Shown one piece after another: positions 1-10,502 of a stretch of DNA of 59,756 nucleotides. A model generated the notes under the pieces. That model searched no databases. It worked only from the letters and a program-made list of their open reading frames with translations, and had not been told where the DNA came from. Made by a program: the position numbers and the translations under genes. Origin of the DNA: Candidatus Saccharimonadota bacterium (GTDB taxonomy: Bacteria; Patescibacteriota; Saccharimonadia; CAILAD01; BJGX01). The first letter of the stretch is position 1. Each line of letters opens with the position of its first letter. The stretch spans positions 1 through 59,756 of the forward strand of contig BJGX01000005.1 in NCBI GenBank assembly GCA_014191035.1, read 5' to 3'.

Positions 1-81
1 CTTCTTAATGAATTTTCTAATCGCATTGTTGCCTTCACCAAACTTGCCCTCTTATAAAATAATAATACTCTAAAGAATAAA

Positions 82-112
82 AAACTCCACTAATAAAAGT
101 GGAGTTTATTCC
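82..112. terminator. Hairpin terminator (aaaactccac taataaaa gtggagttt)
   Basis: Inverted repeat with A/T flanks at the end of the 106..1086 gene. Confidence 0.6.
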
Positions 113-1086
113 TTGCGAAAACGGCTTAGGCTCTGTTTGGCCTCTTCGAAAAGACTATGCTTGTCATAGTAATGATGGGGTATCAGCGATTGACGATGAC
201 ATGCCCTGGCTATATCTCGCATCGTATCGTGACAATCTTTATGATCATTAATATATCGCCATTTTAGAACTTCACAGGCCGGCTCACTACCATCCAGAGT
301 GATAGCCACTGGAATAACCCAGCCCTTCATCATGTCCATTGTTCCATCCTTAAGTGGCTGCATATGCACTCCCTCTCGCCATATCAAATCCTTAGAAGCG
401 CTTGGCGCGATTGCTAGGATTGATCCGCCCCGAGAACGAAACTTTTCTATTTCTAGCTTGGTAAGCTCATTGGAAAGTCGCACTAGCTTAGAAGGGAAAT
501 TTTTACTTCTAACACTTGTGGTCGTGGGGAAGGTAAAAAAGACATTCGTAAAGAGCTGAATAGCTTCAACCGTCGGAATGGCCATATTTAGACCACTCAA
601 AGCAACCTGAGTTGTGGTTATCCCTCTGCTGATTACAATTCCGGTTTTGTCAGAAAAAGTATATTCGTCCAAGCCGTATACTTCTAGATGTTTCTTAATT
701 TGCAATCTTAGGCCACCAAGCACTAGGGCAATATCGATGACATTGCTGTGATTAGTGACGATTGTAAAATTAGACCCGGAATGACTTATTTCGCCTGCCA
801 AAAAGCTCATCATATCGGTATGCTTATTCCAGGCTTCTGGAATAACACCAAAGTTTTTATGTGCCGATGGCCCTAGTGGCGACAAGTCTTCATTGCTAAT
901 TGGGGTAGCCCTACAAACAGCAACTGATAGATCATGAAAATCATTATCTTTGCTGTATGGCATTGTCTGCAGTAGCTCAGTCAAATTCCTTTGACCAAGC
1001 TCTTCGATTTTTGAATAAATCAAATTATTATCGAATTGCTGCAATTCTTTTATGATTTGCTCTTTTCTTTGCAATTTCGAACTCAC
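106..1086 (-). CDS. Hypothetical protein with possible acyltransferase-like HX4D motif (NHSNVID)
   Basis: 326-aa ORF; NHSNVID resembles PlsC-type HX4D; second motif not clear. Confidence 0.5.
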   Translation of the reverse strand: MSSKLQRKEQIIKELQQFDNNLIYSKIEELGQRNLTELLQTMPYSKDNDFHDLSVAVCRATPISNEDLSPLGPSAHKNFGVIPEAWNKHTDMMSFLAGEISHSGSNFTIVTNHSNVIDIALVLGGLRLQIKKHLEVYGLDEYTFSDKTGIVISRGITTTQVALSGLNMAIPTVEAIQLFTNVFFTFPTTTSVRSKNFPSKLVRLSNELTKLEIEKFRSRGGSILAIAPSASKDLIWREGVHMQPLKDGTMDMMKGWVIPVAITLDGSEPACEVLKWRYINDHKDCHDTMRDIARACHRQSLIPHHYYDKHSLFEEAKQSLSRFRKE

Positions 1087-1166
1087 GCATTCTCCTTGTG
1101 GTAGGTACAGAACCAGAGTATTCTACATCAAATCACAACTTTTGTCATTATGATCTATTCTATACA

Positions 1167-1194
1167 AAAAGGCCCATATTTGGGCCTTTTTGTT
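1167..1194 (-). terminator. Rho-independent terminator after rplS
   Basis: aaaaaggcccatatttgggccttttt. Confidence 0.8.
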
Positions 1195-1207
1195 TACCGT
1201 ATAACTT

Positions 1208-1855
1208 TTATTTTTCGACTCTGTCGACGCCTTCTTGAAATTCTTCGGCTGGAAGCTGGGCTTCGTCTTCGCCATCAGTGTTTACCTTTTCGTCGGCAGG
1301 CTTGTCTTTAGGGGCTTCATCATTACTGGCATCTGCTTTGTCAGCTTCTTTAGTTTCTTCTTTAGCTAAATCATCAGTGCTTTCTTCAACTTGATTCAAT
1401 TCATCTTCATTTGCTTTAGCTTTTTCAGATTCAGCAATCTTAGCTTTTTCTTCTTCGGCTATCTGCTCGGCTGTTCTGTCGTCGGCATCATTTGCTGCAT
1501 TGCGGTCAAAATCTTGTTCGGCCATACGGGCAGACTTACCAGATCGAGCGCGCATATAGTTAAGAACTGCTCGGCGCACTTTGCTACGCTTAACAATCTG
1601 AATTTTTACAACATTTGGGCTGTGTACAAACCAGCTTTTTTCTACGCCTACACCAGAAGCAACCTTACGCACAGTTATAATTGCACCAACTGAGCCCTGT
1701 TTTCGGTAACTAATTACTAGGCCTTCAAAAATCTGAACACGTTCTTTTTTACCTTCTTTAATTTTTTGGTGAACGCGAACAGTATCACCAACGCGAACGT
1801 CGGCAATCTTTTTCTTGATAGAGCCTTTTTCAATCTTTGCTAGAGTTTCTTGCAT
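1208..1855 (-). CDS. rplS: 50S ribosomal protein L19 with long acidic C-terminal extension
   Basis: RVGDTVRVHQKIKEGKKERVQIFEGLVI...VRRAVLNYMRARSGKSAR is L19; followed by about 100 aa of E/D/K/A-rich sequence. Confidence 0.93.
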   Translation of the reverse strand: MQETLAKIEKGSIKKKIADVRVGDTVRVHQKIKEGKKERVQIFEGLVISYRKQGSVGAIITVRKVASGVGVEKSWFVHSPNVVKIQIVKRSKVRRAVLNYMRARSGKSARMAEQDFDRNAANDADDRTAEQIAEEEKAKIAESEKAKANEDELNQVEESTDDLAKEETKEADKADASNDEAPKDKPADEKVNTDGEDEAQLPAEEFQEGVDRVEK

Positions 1856-1910
1856 AACGAAACAATTCTATCATATGCGATCATATCTGGCAAGTGCTCA
1901 TAATTAATGT

Positions 1911-4900
1911 TTATTTTGGGGCAGTTTCTGGCTGCTTGGTGACAACGCTCTCGATACCAGCAATGGCTTTTATTTCGCTCAAAATGCTTTCATCCAGCTT
2001 GATACCTCCCGGCAAGCGCATTTTCTGGTTGGTCGAAGTAAACAACAGAGTTACGGGTGTATCACCTTGGTTTTCATCAAGGATAGCCTTAATTTTCATT
2101 AATAATTCGGTATCGGTGATAGATTTTAGACTAATTGTTAAAGCAGACTCCTTACCCTGCTCTTCTTTGGGTTTTTCAGCTGGCTTAAGCCACATGCGGG
2201 CGGTCTCAGCATTTAAGACCTTGGCCTTATCAGCAAATATCTTAAGCTCATCAGTAGTATTGCCGTCGCGATCTTTGGCATTAATCTTGCCTTCGATCTC
2301 AAGTACATTATCAGCCGCAATAATTTCCTCAATCTTGGCATAAACACGCGGAAAAACGATTAACTCTACATCTCCATCTAGTGTTTCAAGTTGAACAAAG
2401 GCCATCGGGTCGTTGTTTTTGGTATAAATTTTGCGGGCCGATGTGACTATGCCGCCAATTGTGATTGCCCTGCCATCATCATTCTTGGTAAAGCTTTTAA
2501 TACTTTGGGTCTTATGCTTGAAGTAGTTTTTGAAATCATCGAGCGGATGAGTACTAACATAAAGACCGAGTAATTCCTTCTCCCACATTAGGTGTTGGCG
2601 AGGATCAATTTTATGAGTTGGCTTATCCATGCTGATCGGGGGTATTTCTTCATGCAGATTTAATGATCCAAAAATATCAATTTGTCCCGAAAGTGCGTTT
2701 TTTTGAACACGACTCGCATAAGAAGTAATTTTATCGACATTAAACAGCAAGGTATCACGATCCCCCATAGCATCGAACGCACCGCATCTAATTAAGCTTT
2801 CCATAACCTTCTTATTAACTACAGCAGCATCTACGCGTTGAGCAAAATCCTCGATCGATTTGAACGGCCCGTCAGCATCTCGAGCTTCGACAATCTTTTC
2901 GATAGGACCTTGGCCAACATTTTTAACAGCACCTAAGCCGAATCGAATATTGCCAGTTTCGGGAACAACCGCAAACTCCATGAATGATTCATTTATTTCA
3001 GGGGGCAAAACTTCGATGCCCATCTTACGGCACTCGGCCACTTCGATTGCGATACGATCTAAATTTTCATGATCACTGGTAAGTAAGGCTGCCATGAAAG
3101 CTGATGGATAGTGGCTCTTTAAATAAGCTGTCTGTACAGAAATAAGTGCATAACATGCGGCGTGGGATTTGTTAAAACTATAAGCAGCAAAATCTTCTAG
3201 ACCCTTCCATAAATCCTCGACAAACTTTTTGTCAGCATCAGAAGTCTTGATGGCTCCGTCGATAAATTCATTTTTCATCTTGGCTATGACTTCAGGAATT
3301 TTCTTGCCTATACCCTTTCGCAGCGTGTCGGCCTGACCACCGGTAAAGCCACTGAGGTCTTTTGCGATTTGCATAACCTGCTCTTGGTACACAATAATTC
3401 CGTAAGTTTCCTTGAGTGCTGCTTCCATCTTGGGATGACCATAAGTAACTAATTCCGGTCTGTGCTTACGATTTATAAAGTCTTCAATCCACTGCATTGG
3501 ACCCGGGCGATACAGCGAAACCATCGCAATAATGTCTTCGAATTTGTCGGGCTTAAGTTCACGCAAGTAGCGTTTCATACCTGCGGATTCGAGTTGGAAT
3601 ACGCCGGTTGTGTCGCCATTACTCAAGAGCTCAAAAGTTTTTTTATCGTCAATAGGAATATCTGTGATGACGATTTCTTTTTCATATACTCTTTTGATAA
3701 TACGTATGGCATTTTTGATAACAGTTAAGTTTGATAGTCCTAAGAAGTCAAACTTCAGTAGCCCCAACTCTTCGATCGGATTCATAGAATACTGAGTTGC
3801 TATACCGCCCTTACTTGCACGAGTCAATGGCGTGTATTCCACTAGAGGCTCTGGTGCAATTACCACACCCGCAGCATGGGTGCCGGCGTTACGTATTGTG
3901 CCCTCGAGCTGGATGGCAATATCGATAATCTCTTTATTTTTAGGGCTGGCATTATATACAGCCTTTAGCTCCGGGCTGTCTTCAACCGAAACTTTTAGTG
4001 GTATATGCCTACCCTGTACCGGCGGAGGTACAACCTTGGCAATTGCATCGACCTCTCCGTAAGGCGCACCAAGCACACGGCCTGTGTCACGCACGGCGTT
4101 TCGCGCAGCCATAACGCCAAAAGTAATTATCTGTGCTACTCGTTCTTGGCCGTACTTTTCGGTGGCATAAGCAATAACTTCTTCGCGACGGTCATCGGCA
4201 TAATCCATATCAATATCGGGCATACTAATTCGATCTGGGTTCAAGAATCGCTCAAAGAGTAGTTCGTAGCGAATAGGATCTAACTCGGTGATCTTCGTGC
4301 AATATGCAATTATACTTCCAGCCGCACTACCCCTACCCGGGCCACAAACAATGCCCTGCGATTTGCTCCAGTTAATAAGATCCGAAACGATAAGCATGTA
4401 GCCTTCATAGCCCATTTCGCCAATAACTTTTAGCTCGTATTCAATCCTATCTAAAACCTCCGGCTTTAATTTAGGCTTTACCCTTTTTTCTGTTAACGTT
4501 TCGGGCTTATCGGTTGGTAAGTCGGTATAACGATCTGCAGCCCCTTGATAAACCAACTTACGCAAATAGCTCTTTTCGGTTTCCCCCTCCGGTACACCTG
4601 GGAAGCGCGGAATTAAAATTTTACCAAGCTCTATCTCGACATTGCACATTTCAGCAATCTTAACGGTATTACTTAGAACTTCTGGATGATCCGGGAATCT
4701 GTCTAAAAAATAGCTACCAGGCTGAACAGACAAGTCCATCTCAAGCTTCATTCTGTTTTCGTCATCAATATTGGAGCCTGTCTGTACACAAAGCAAAATA
4801 TCATGCGGATAATGATCGGCCTCGGTGGAGTAATGGCAGTCACCAGTTACAACCATATCGATTCCCAACTTCTCGGAAATTTCCATCAATCCCTTATTAA

Positions 4901-5522
4901 GTTTCTTTTGTGGGGCCCAATCAATATGAGGCTGAAGTTCTAGATAATAATTTTCTTTACCAAAAATTCCTAGATACCATTTGGCAAGTTCTAAAGCCTG
5001 CTCCATTTGATCATTACTTATTAATGTGCCAAGCTCACCACCCAAACAACCAGACAGCGCAATAATTCCATCGTGATATTTTTCAATAAGTTCATGGTCA
5101 ATTCTGGGCTTATAATAAAACCCCTCCAGACAAGCAATGGTACTTAGCTTCATTAAGTTCTGATAGCCCTGATTGTTTTTGGCTAACAAAGTTAAGTGGT
5201 ATGGATTGCGGTCTTCGGCCGAGTTCTTATCGGTGTGCTTTCGTGGCGCTACATAAGTTTCTAATCCAATAATTGGTCTAATGCCCTTAGCTTTGCAGGC
5301 TTTATAAAACTCGATACTTCCACTCAATGTCCCGTGGTCGGTAATCGCAACCGAAGCTTGGCCAATTGATTCTACACGATCAACTAATTGAGGTATTTTT
5401 TGCAAACCATCGAGCAGGCTGTAATGAGTATGGTTGTGCAAATGGACAAAATCAACAAAGCCTTCGCTTTTGCGTGCTTTATTTATAATCTCATTTTTCA
5501 AAGCTAAATCACTCCCCGGCAT
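1911..5522 (-). CDS. dnaE: DNA polymerase III subunit alpha
   Basis: PHP N-terminus (HNHTHYSLLDG), PDIDMDYADDRREEVIAY, CGPGRGSAAGS, C-terminal OB domain. Confidence 0.97.
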   Translation of the reverse strand: MPGSDLALKNEIINKARKSEGFVDFVHLHNHTHYSLLDGLQKIPQLVDRVESIGQASVAITDHGTLSGSIEFYKACKAKGIRPIIGLETYVAPRKHTDKNSAEDRNPYHLTLLAKNNQGYQNLMKLSTIACLEGFYYKPRIDHELIEKYHDGIIALSGCLGGELGTLISNDQMEQALELAKWYLGIFGKENYYLELQPHIDWAPQKKLNKGLMEISEKLGIDMVVTGDCHYSTEADHYPHDILLCVQTGSNIDDENRMKLEMDLSVQPGSYFLDRFPDHPEVLSNTVKIAEMCNVEIELGKILIPRFPGVPEGETEKSYLRKLVYQGAADRYTDLPTDKPETLTEKRVKPKLKPEVLDRIEYELKVIGEMGYEGYMLIVSDLINWSKSQGIVCGPGRGSAAGSIIAYCTKITELDPIRYELLFERFLNPDRISMPDIDMDYADDRREEVIAYATEKYGQERVAQIITFGVMAARNAVRDTGRVLGAPYGEVDAIAKVVPPPVQGRHIPLKVSVEDSPELKAVYNASPKNKEIIDIAIQLEGTIRNAGTHAAGVVIAPEPLVEYTPLTRASKGGIATQYSMNPIEELGLLKFDFLGLSNLTVIKNAIRIIKRVYEKEIVITDIPIDDKKTFELLSNGDTTGVFQLESAGMKRYLRELKPDKFEDIIAMVSLYRPGPMQWIEDFINRKHRPELVTYGHPKMEAALKETYGIIVYQEQVMQIAKDLSGFTGGQADTLRKGIGKKIPEVIAKMKNEFIDGAIKTSDADKKFVEDLWKGLEDFAAYSFNKSHAACYALISVQTAYLKSHYPSAFMAALLTSDHENLDRIAIEVAECRKMGIEVLPPEINESFMEFAVVPETGNIRFGLGAVKNVGQGPIEKIVEARDADGPFKSIEDFAQRVDAAVVNKKVMESLIRCGAFDAMGDRDTLLFNVDKITSYASRVQKNALSGQIDIFGSLNLHEEIPPISMDKPTHKIDPRQHLMWEKELLGLYVSTHPLDDFKNYFKHKTQSIKSFTKNDDGRAITIGGIVTSARKIYTKNNDPMAFVQLETLDGDVELIVFPRVYAKIEEIIAADNVLEIEGKINAKDRDGNTTDELKIFADKAKVLNAETARMWLKPAEKPKEEQGKESALTISLKSITDTELLMKIKAILDENQGDTPVTLLFTSTNQKMRLPGGIKLDESILSEIKAIAGIESVVTKQPETAPK

Positions 5523-5539
5523 AATTTTATTATAGCAAC

Positions 5540-5797
5540 CTACTTAGAAGTTGTGACAGCTTCACCTATTTTATTTATAAATTCCCCAATAAAAGGTATG
5601 CCGCCCAAATAAGTTACCATTAGGCCAATTATCAATATGGCCACTGCAGCACCAAACACTCCTGCAAATCCCCTAACAAATCCTGCTTTAAAATTAAGCC
5701 ACAATAATTTTCTTCGATCTTTAAGAGTTTCTAATATTGCATCGAGCGATACTAGATCTTGTTTGGAAATATTTTTATATTCATTCTTTTTAGACAT
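5540..5797 (-). CDS. Small membrane protein (DUF5665-like)
   Basis: 85 aa with hydrophobic C-terminal half; next to YtxH-like gene. Confidence 0.6.
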   Translation of the reverse strand: MSKKNEYKNISKQDLVSLDAILETLKDRRKLLWLNFKAGFVRGFAGVFGAAVAILIIGLMVTYLGGIPFIGEFINKIGEAVTTSK

Positions 5798-6309
5798 TAT
5801 TTTGTCTTCTTGGAAGATGTATCTTTACGAACTTCTTTAGCTGCTACATTTACTACTTTTTGAGTAGACTTACCTGCCTTTGAGACGAATTTTTTAGTTT
5901 CTTTTAATGCTCCACTTTTTTGAGTATTTAATTCTTGCATCAAAACCTTTCCATCTTGAATCAGTTTATCAGCCTCCCTTGCGGCCACTTTAGTCACCTT
6001 TTTTCCTGATTTACTGAAATCATCACCTTTTTCTGATAGGTCTTTTTTCAATCTTTCTGCCTTATCAATAAGCTCCATCTTTTTCTTTTTAGCTTCACCC
6101 GTTAGATTGTCTGCTTCTTTGCGTGCCTTCTTTATCTTCTCATCCAAATCATTACTAATCTCTTTTGCCTTTTTCGCAATATCCTCCCTTAGTTCTTTGC
6201 CAGCCTTTGGTGCAAAAAGTAAAGCAAGTGTGCCTGCGATTGCAGCTCCAATTGCTGCCCCTTTGAAGAATCCTTTATTTTTCACTATTTCTTTTTCCTT
6301 TCTTTTCAT
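5797..6309 (-). CDS. YtxH-like coiled-coil stress protein
   Basis: GFFKGAAIGAAIAGTLALLFAPKAGKELREDIAKKAKE is typical YtxH. Confidence 0.75.
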   Translation of the reverse strand: MKRKEKEIVKNKGFFKGAAIGAAIAGTLALLFAPKAGKELREDIAKKAKEISNDLDEKIKKARKEADNLTGEAKKKKMELIDKAERLKKDLSEKGDDFSKSGKKVTKVAAREADKLIQDGKVLMQELNTQKSGALKETKKFVSKAGKSTQKVVNVAAKEVRKDTSSKKTK

Positions 6310-6568
6310 AATGTTTTCTTAAATATTTTTCTATAAGCACCGCAATAACTCCTGGATTAACAACCGCGCTTCTTACTTCATCAACCAGCTCTGTTGCTGT
6401 ATCAGCACTCTCTTGAACCTTTTTAGATGCTATCATAACTTCATTGGAAGCCAGGCGAACCTGCTTCATTGTCTTTATTAGCCCTATTAAAAATATGACT
6501 GTATAAATAATAAGTATCACCAAGGCAATCGATACCAAAGTAATTAGAACTACTAATAGATTATTCAT
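6275..6568 (-). CDS. DUF948-like single-TM protein
   Basis: N-terminal TM, then amphipathic helix; overlaps YtxH-like gene. Confidence 0.5.
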   Translation of the reverse strand: MNNLLVVLITLVSIALVILIIYTVIFLIGLIKTMKQVRLASNEVMIASKKVQESADTATELVDEVRSAVVNPGVIAVLIEKYLRKHYEKKGKRNSEK

Positions 6569-7185
6569 TATTTACCCTCTTTCTTTATTTTAGATTTTGC
6601 TCTACTAATTATACCACTTGATTTACTAGGCATTTTAGAATGAACGTGTCTATCTAAAACAACCCATTCATTTTTTTCAATTAGACTATTAGGTATTACA
6701 TGAAGCCTTCCGTTCTTATCCTCTATTCTGGTCTTTTTGATGTCCATTTCTCTTACCACGCCCTCGGTCTTTTGGTCTCCTGCCTTGACTTCAAAGCCCA
6801 CCTTAAAATCTTTGTCATTGGCTAACTGTAAACCTGCCAAAACATCGCTTACAGTAGAAGTAATCGCATTAGAAAATCCCAAAAGCACAATAGCAAATGA
6901 TCCAGTAAGGGCTAGGGCCACATTTGTTAAGCCAAGCACCTGCAATAGAACTAAAAAGAAGATAACCCAAAGTACCACTTTAATAAGAGCAGCTGAAATT
7001 TCCTGAAGACCAACTGGCCATTTAGTCCATTTAATCGATCTATTAACAAACATGCTCAGTAACTTTATTAAGATAATACCAACCACAATAACAACCAGAG
7101 CAAGTGGTAGTCGTGTAATCAGATCGTCAACCGATAAATTTACGTTGCCAAAACCTTTTAATATGTCGTTTTGAATATTTTGCAT
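6568..7185 (-). CDS. Small MscS-family mechanosensitive channel-like protein
   Basis: TM helices plus KVGFEVKAGDQKTEGVVREMDIKKTRIEDKNGRLHVIPNSLI. Confidence 0.75.
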   Translation of the reverse strand: MQNIQNDILKGFGNVNLSVDDLITRLPLALVVIVVGIILIKLLSMFVNRSIKWTKWPVGLQEISAALIKVVLWVIFFLVLLQVLGLTNVALALTGSFAIVLLGFSNAITSTVSDVLAGLQLANDKDFKVGFEVKAGDQKTEGVVREMDIKKTRIEDKNGRLHVIPNSLIEKNEWVVLDRHVHSKMPSKSSGIISRAKSKIKKEGK

Positions 7186-7189
7186 AATT

Positions 7190-8608
7190 TTATCCTTTCA
7201 ATAATTTAACCACAAGCTCATTAACTTTTGAAGGATTAGCCTGTCCTTTAGTTTCTTTCATGACCTGCCCTACAAAAAATCCTAATACTTTTTCACTTCC
7301 CGACCTATAATCTTCAACTGGCTTAGGATTGTTTTTAATTATTTCGGTAATTATTTTTTCTAGTTCTGTATCATCAGAAACCTGAACCAGACCCCTATCA
7401 TCGATAATCTTGCTGGGTGCTTCCCCTCCGCAAACTTCCGCAAAAATTTCTTTACCTATTTTAGAGCTAATCTCTTCATCATCAATCAGCTTAACTAGCT
7501 CTGCTAAGTTTTTTCCGGTAAGGTCTTTTCTGTCGTCTAGTCCAAGTGCCTGAAAATCTCCAACCAGCCAGTTAACAGCCTTTTTTATTAGTTTTTCTTT
7601 TTTTAATATTTCTCTGGCATCCTGAAAAATTTTTGCTGTTTTTGGCTGAGATATCAGCAGGTCTTGATCGTCTACGCTCAAACCGATTTCAAGTAGTTCT
7701 TTTCTTATCGTACTGGGCAATACATCTATTTCTTTTTGAATCTCAGAAATAAAATCGTTACTCAAATTTAATGGCGGGATATCTGGCTCAGGAAAATAAC
7801 GATAGTCATTTGCCTCTTCTTTACTCCTTTGAGAAAAAGTTTTTGATTTAGCATCATTCCAGCCGCGCGTTTCTTGTTTTACTTTTTCTCCAGATTCTAG
7901 TAAATCAATTTGTCTTTGAATTTCATATTTTAGCGCCCTCTCGGCATTTCTAAATGAATTAAGATTTTTCAATTCTGTTCTTGTTCCAAGTTCTTCGCTG
8001 TCACTAACCGAAACATTTAAATCAAATTTGAAATTACCATGCTCCATATCTCCATTGCATACACCAAGCGCAGTGACAATATTATATATTTCCTGTAGGT
8101 ATCGCTTGGCTTCTTCGGGACTATTTATATCAGGCTCGGAAACAATCTCAACCAACGGAGTTCCTGCACGGTTATAATCAACTAGGCTGTAGTCGGCACC
8201 ATCTGGATGTGTTAGCTTGCCTGCATCTTCTTCTATGTGAGCATGGTGTATGCCAATTTTTTTGAATTCTTTATCTATTAAGATTTCCACGAAACCATCT
8301 TGAATAATAGGCTCATACATTTGAGTTATCTGATAACCCTTAGGGGAGTCTGGATAAAAGTAGTTCTTGCGATCAAAACTTGTGACATTTGCAACCTTAG
8401 CGTTAAAGCCTTTAGCCATTTTTATTGCCATTTCTACTGCACCTTTATTTATAACCGGTAGCGTTCCAGGTAAAGCCATGCATACCGGACATATATTGCT
8501 ATTAGGCTTAGATCCACGACTATCGTTGTTGCAACCACAAAACATTTTACTTTTTGTTGCAAGCTGGGTGTGAATTTCTATTCCAATTGTTGGCTTATAT
8601 TTACTCAT
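7190..8608 (-). CDS. gatB: Asp-tRNA(Asn)/Glu-tRNA(Gln) amidotransferase subunit B
   Basis: GIEIHTQLATKSKMFCGC...CPVCMALPGTLP. Confidence 0.97.
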   Translation of the reverse strand: MSKYKPTIGIEIHTQLATKSKMFCGCNNDSRGSKPNSNICPVCMALPGTLPVINKGAVEMAIKMAKGFNAKVANVTSFDRKNYFYPDSPKGYQITQMYEPIIQDGFVEILIDKEFKKIGIHHAHIEEDAGKLTHPDGADYSLVDYNRAGTPLVEIVSEPDINSPEEAKRYLQEIYNIVTALGVCNGDMEHGNFKFDLNVSVSDSEELGTRTELKNLNSFRNAERALKYEIQRQIDLLESGEKVKQETRGWNDAKSKTFSQRSKEEANDYRYFPEPDIPPLNLSNDFISEIQKEIDVLPSTIRKELLEIGLSVDDQDLLISQPKTAKIFQDAREILKKEKLIKKAVNWLVGDFQALGLDDRKDLTGKNLAELVKLIDDEEISSKIGKEIFAEVCGGEAPSKIIDDRGLVQVSDDTELEKIITEIIKNNPKPVEDYRSGSEKVLGFFVGQVMKETKGQANPSKVNELVVKLLKG

Positions 8609-9072
8609 GATAGTTTTATTCCTAAATCTCTTATAGCAAGTCCTAGATCATCAATTGCCCTTTTGATCTGTTCGGGAACCAAATCATGCTCCACCTCATG
8701 AGCAATTTGGTTACGTAATTTGTGAGCAGACCAAACTGCGTTTAAATTATTAAACCTACTTCCTTCGCTTTTTAATCTATCCCCCATCGTCTCACCAGCA
8801 AATCCCTTGCCAATCATGCAATAATCTAGCAATTTATCAGCATCAATTAAAGCAGCCTTAAGTCCTGAAGGACCAGAGTTTTGCATTGTTTTAATTTCTG
8901 CCCATTTTGCCTGAACTAAACCCTGATCTAAAACTTTTGAATTTTCTTGATTACTATTTTCTTCTGGTTTAAAACTTTTTCTTATTGGCTGAGCTCTTCC
9001 CTTTAAAAGAATAACAATCAAAGAACTAATGACTATTAAAGCCAAAAAAAACGAAATTAAGGACAAATTCAT
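8605..9072 (-). CDS. Membrane-anchored protein with HEPN-like C-terminal motif
   Basis: N-terminal TM; LRNQIAHEVEHDLVPEQIKRAIDDLGLAIRDLG contains R-x4-H; overlaps gatB by 4 nt. Confidence 0.6.
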   Translation of the reverse strand: MNLSLISFFLALIVISSLIVILLKGRAQPIRKSFKPEENSNQENSKVLDQGLVQAKWAEIKTMQNSGPSGLKAALIDADKLLDYCMIGKGFAGETMGDRLKSEGSRFNNLNAVWSAHKLRNQIAHEVEHDLVPEQIKRAIDDLGLAIRDLGIKLS

Positions 9073-10502
9073 AACGTAATTCCCTCCACTCTTTCATGAT
9101 ATTTAGTTAAAGATTGGATTTTTTTAGCAATTTCTAAAATCTTTAGATCGTCCCCCTGTTTTCCAATTATTTGCAGTCCAAGTGGAAGGTTAGTGTCTTC
9201 ATCTATTCCAAAGGGTATACTCACCGACGGAACTCCTGCCAAATTAACAAAAACCGTTAGTAGGTCTGTTTTGTACATTTCAATTGGATCAGACTTAGAT
9301 CCAATCTTAAATGCTGGCTCCGTAGTGGTTGGAACAATTATTACATCGTACTTTTCTAGTACCTTGTCGACTTTTTCTTTAACAATCGTTCGAACCTGCA
9401 TCGCTTTTTTATAATAAGCATCATAGTATCCTGCAGAAAGTGCATAAGACCCGATTAAATTTCGTCTTTTTACCTCGGTTCCAAAAAATTCACCTCTAGT
9501 TTTAAAATATGTTTCACTAAGATTCGATGCTTTCTGGGAACTTTCACCATAGCGTATTCCATCGTAGCGCTCCAAATTAGAGCTAATTTCTGAAGGTACC
9601 AATACATAATAGGCCGCCAACGCCTCATTTGTAATGCCAAGTTTTTCTACTGGCTCTTTTTGAGCTATATTAATTCCTTCAATTTTATGTTTCGATATTT
9701 CTTCGTCTAAAATATTACCAACCTGATAGTATATTGCATTTGTTTCATCGTTGGAATTCGAGAAGTCATAACCCACTGTTGTGGAATCTTTACTATCAAG
9801 ACCTTTAATGGCATCAAAAACAATCTGTGCATCTTCGGCATTTCGAGCAATTGGACCTATACAGTCAAAGCTACTAGCCATCGATACAACTCCATATCTG
9901 CTTACGGCCCCGTAGCTTGGCTTTAGACCTGTAACTCCACAATATGCAGCAGGCTGACGGATAGACCCGCCAGTATCGGTACCTAGACTAAATATTCCAA
10001 AGTCTGCCGCTACGGCTGCCGCCGAGCCACCCGAACTTCCGCCCGGAACCCTATCTAAATCCCAGGGATTATGCGTAGGGTGATACCCACTATTTTCGGT
10101 GCTCCCACCATGGGCAAATTCATCTTGGTTTACTTTGGCGATCAATATAGCGCCGTGCTCTTCTAGTTTTTTTATTGACGTTGCCGAGTATGGCGCTACG
10201 TAGTCATTTAATATTTTGCTCGCTGCAGTTGTTTTTACACCCTTAGTCATAAACATTTCTTTTGCTGTATAGGGGATGCCCTCAAGTACTCCAATTTCTT
10301 TGCCTTCAGATATTTTGGAATCTATAAATTTAGCTTTTTTAAGAGCGTCTTTTTCGGAAATAGTTATGACTGCTTTAATTTTTGGATTATTTTTTTTAAT
10401 TTTATCAATATAAAACTTAACTAAATCCTGAGCAGTAATTTTTTTCATTTTTAATAAATCGTGGGCTCTGCTGATTGTTAGGTAATTCAAGTCTTCCATC
10501 AT
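9069..10502 (-). CDS. gatA: Asp-tRNA(Asn)/Glu-tRNA(Gln) amidotransferase subunit A
   Basis: Amidase signature GGSSGGSAAAVAADFGIFSLGTDTGGSIRQPAAYCGVTGLKPSYG. Confidence 0.97.
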   Translation of the reverse strand: MMEDLNYLTISRAHDLLKMKKITAQDLVKFYIDKIKKNNPKIKAVITISEKDALKKAKFIDSKISEGKEIGVLEGIPYTAKEMFMTKGVKTTAASKILNDYVAPYSATSIKKLEEHGAILIAKVNQDEFAHGGSTENSGYHPTHNPWDLDRVPGGSSGGSAAAVAADFGIFSLGTDTGGSIRQPAAYCGVTGLKPSYGAVSRYGVVSMASSFDCIGPIARNAEDAQIVFDAIKGLDSKDSTTVGYDFSNSNDETNAIYYQVGNILDEEISKHKIEGINIAQKEPVEKLGITNEALAAYYVLVPSEISSNLERYDGIRYGESSQKASNLSETYFKTRGEFFGTEVKRRNLIGSYALSAGYYDAYYKKAMQVRTIVKEKVDKVLEKYDVIIVPTTTEPAFKIGSKSDPIEMYKTDLLTVFVNLAGVPSVSIPFGIDEDTNLPLGLQIIGKQGDDLKILEIAKKIQSLTKYHERVEGITL

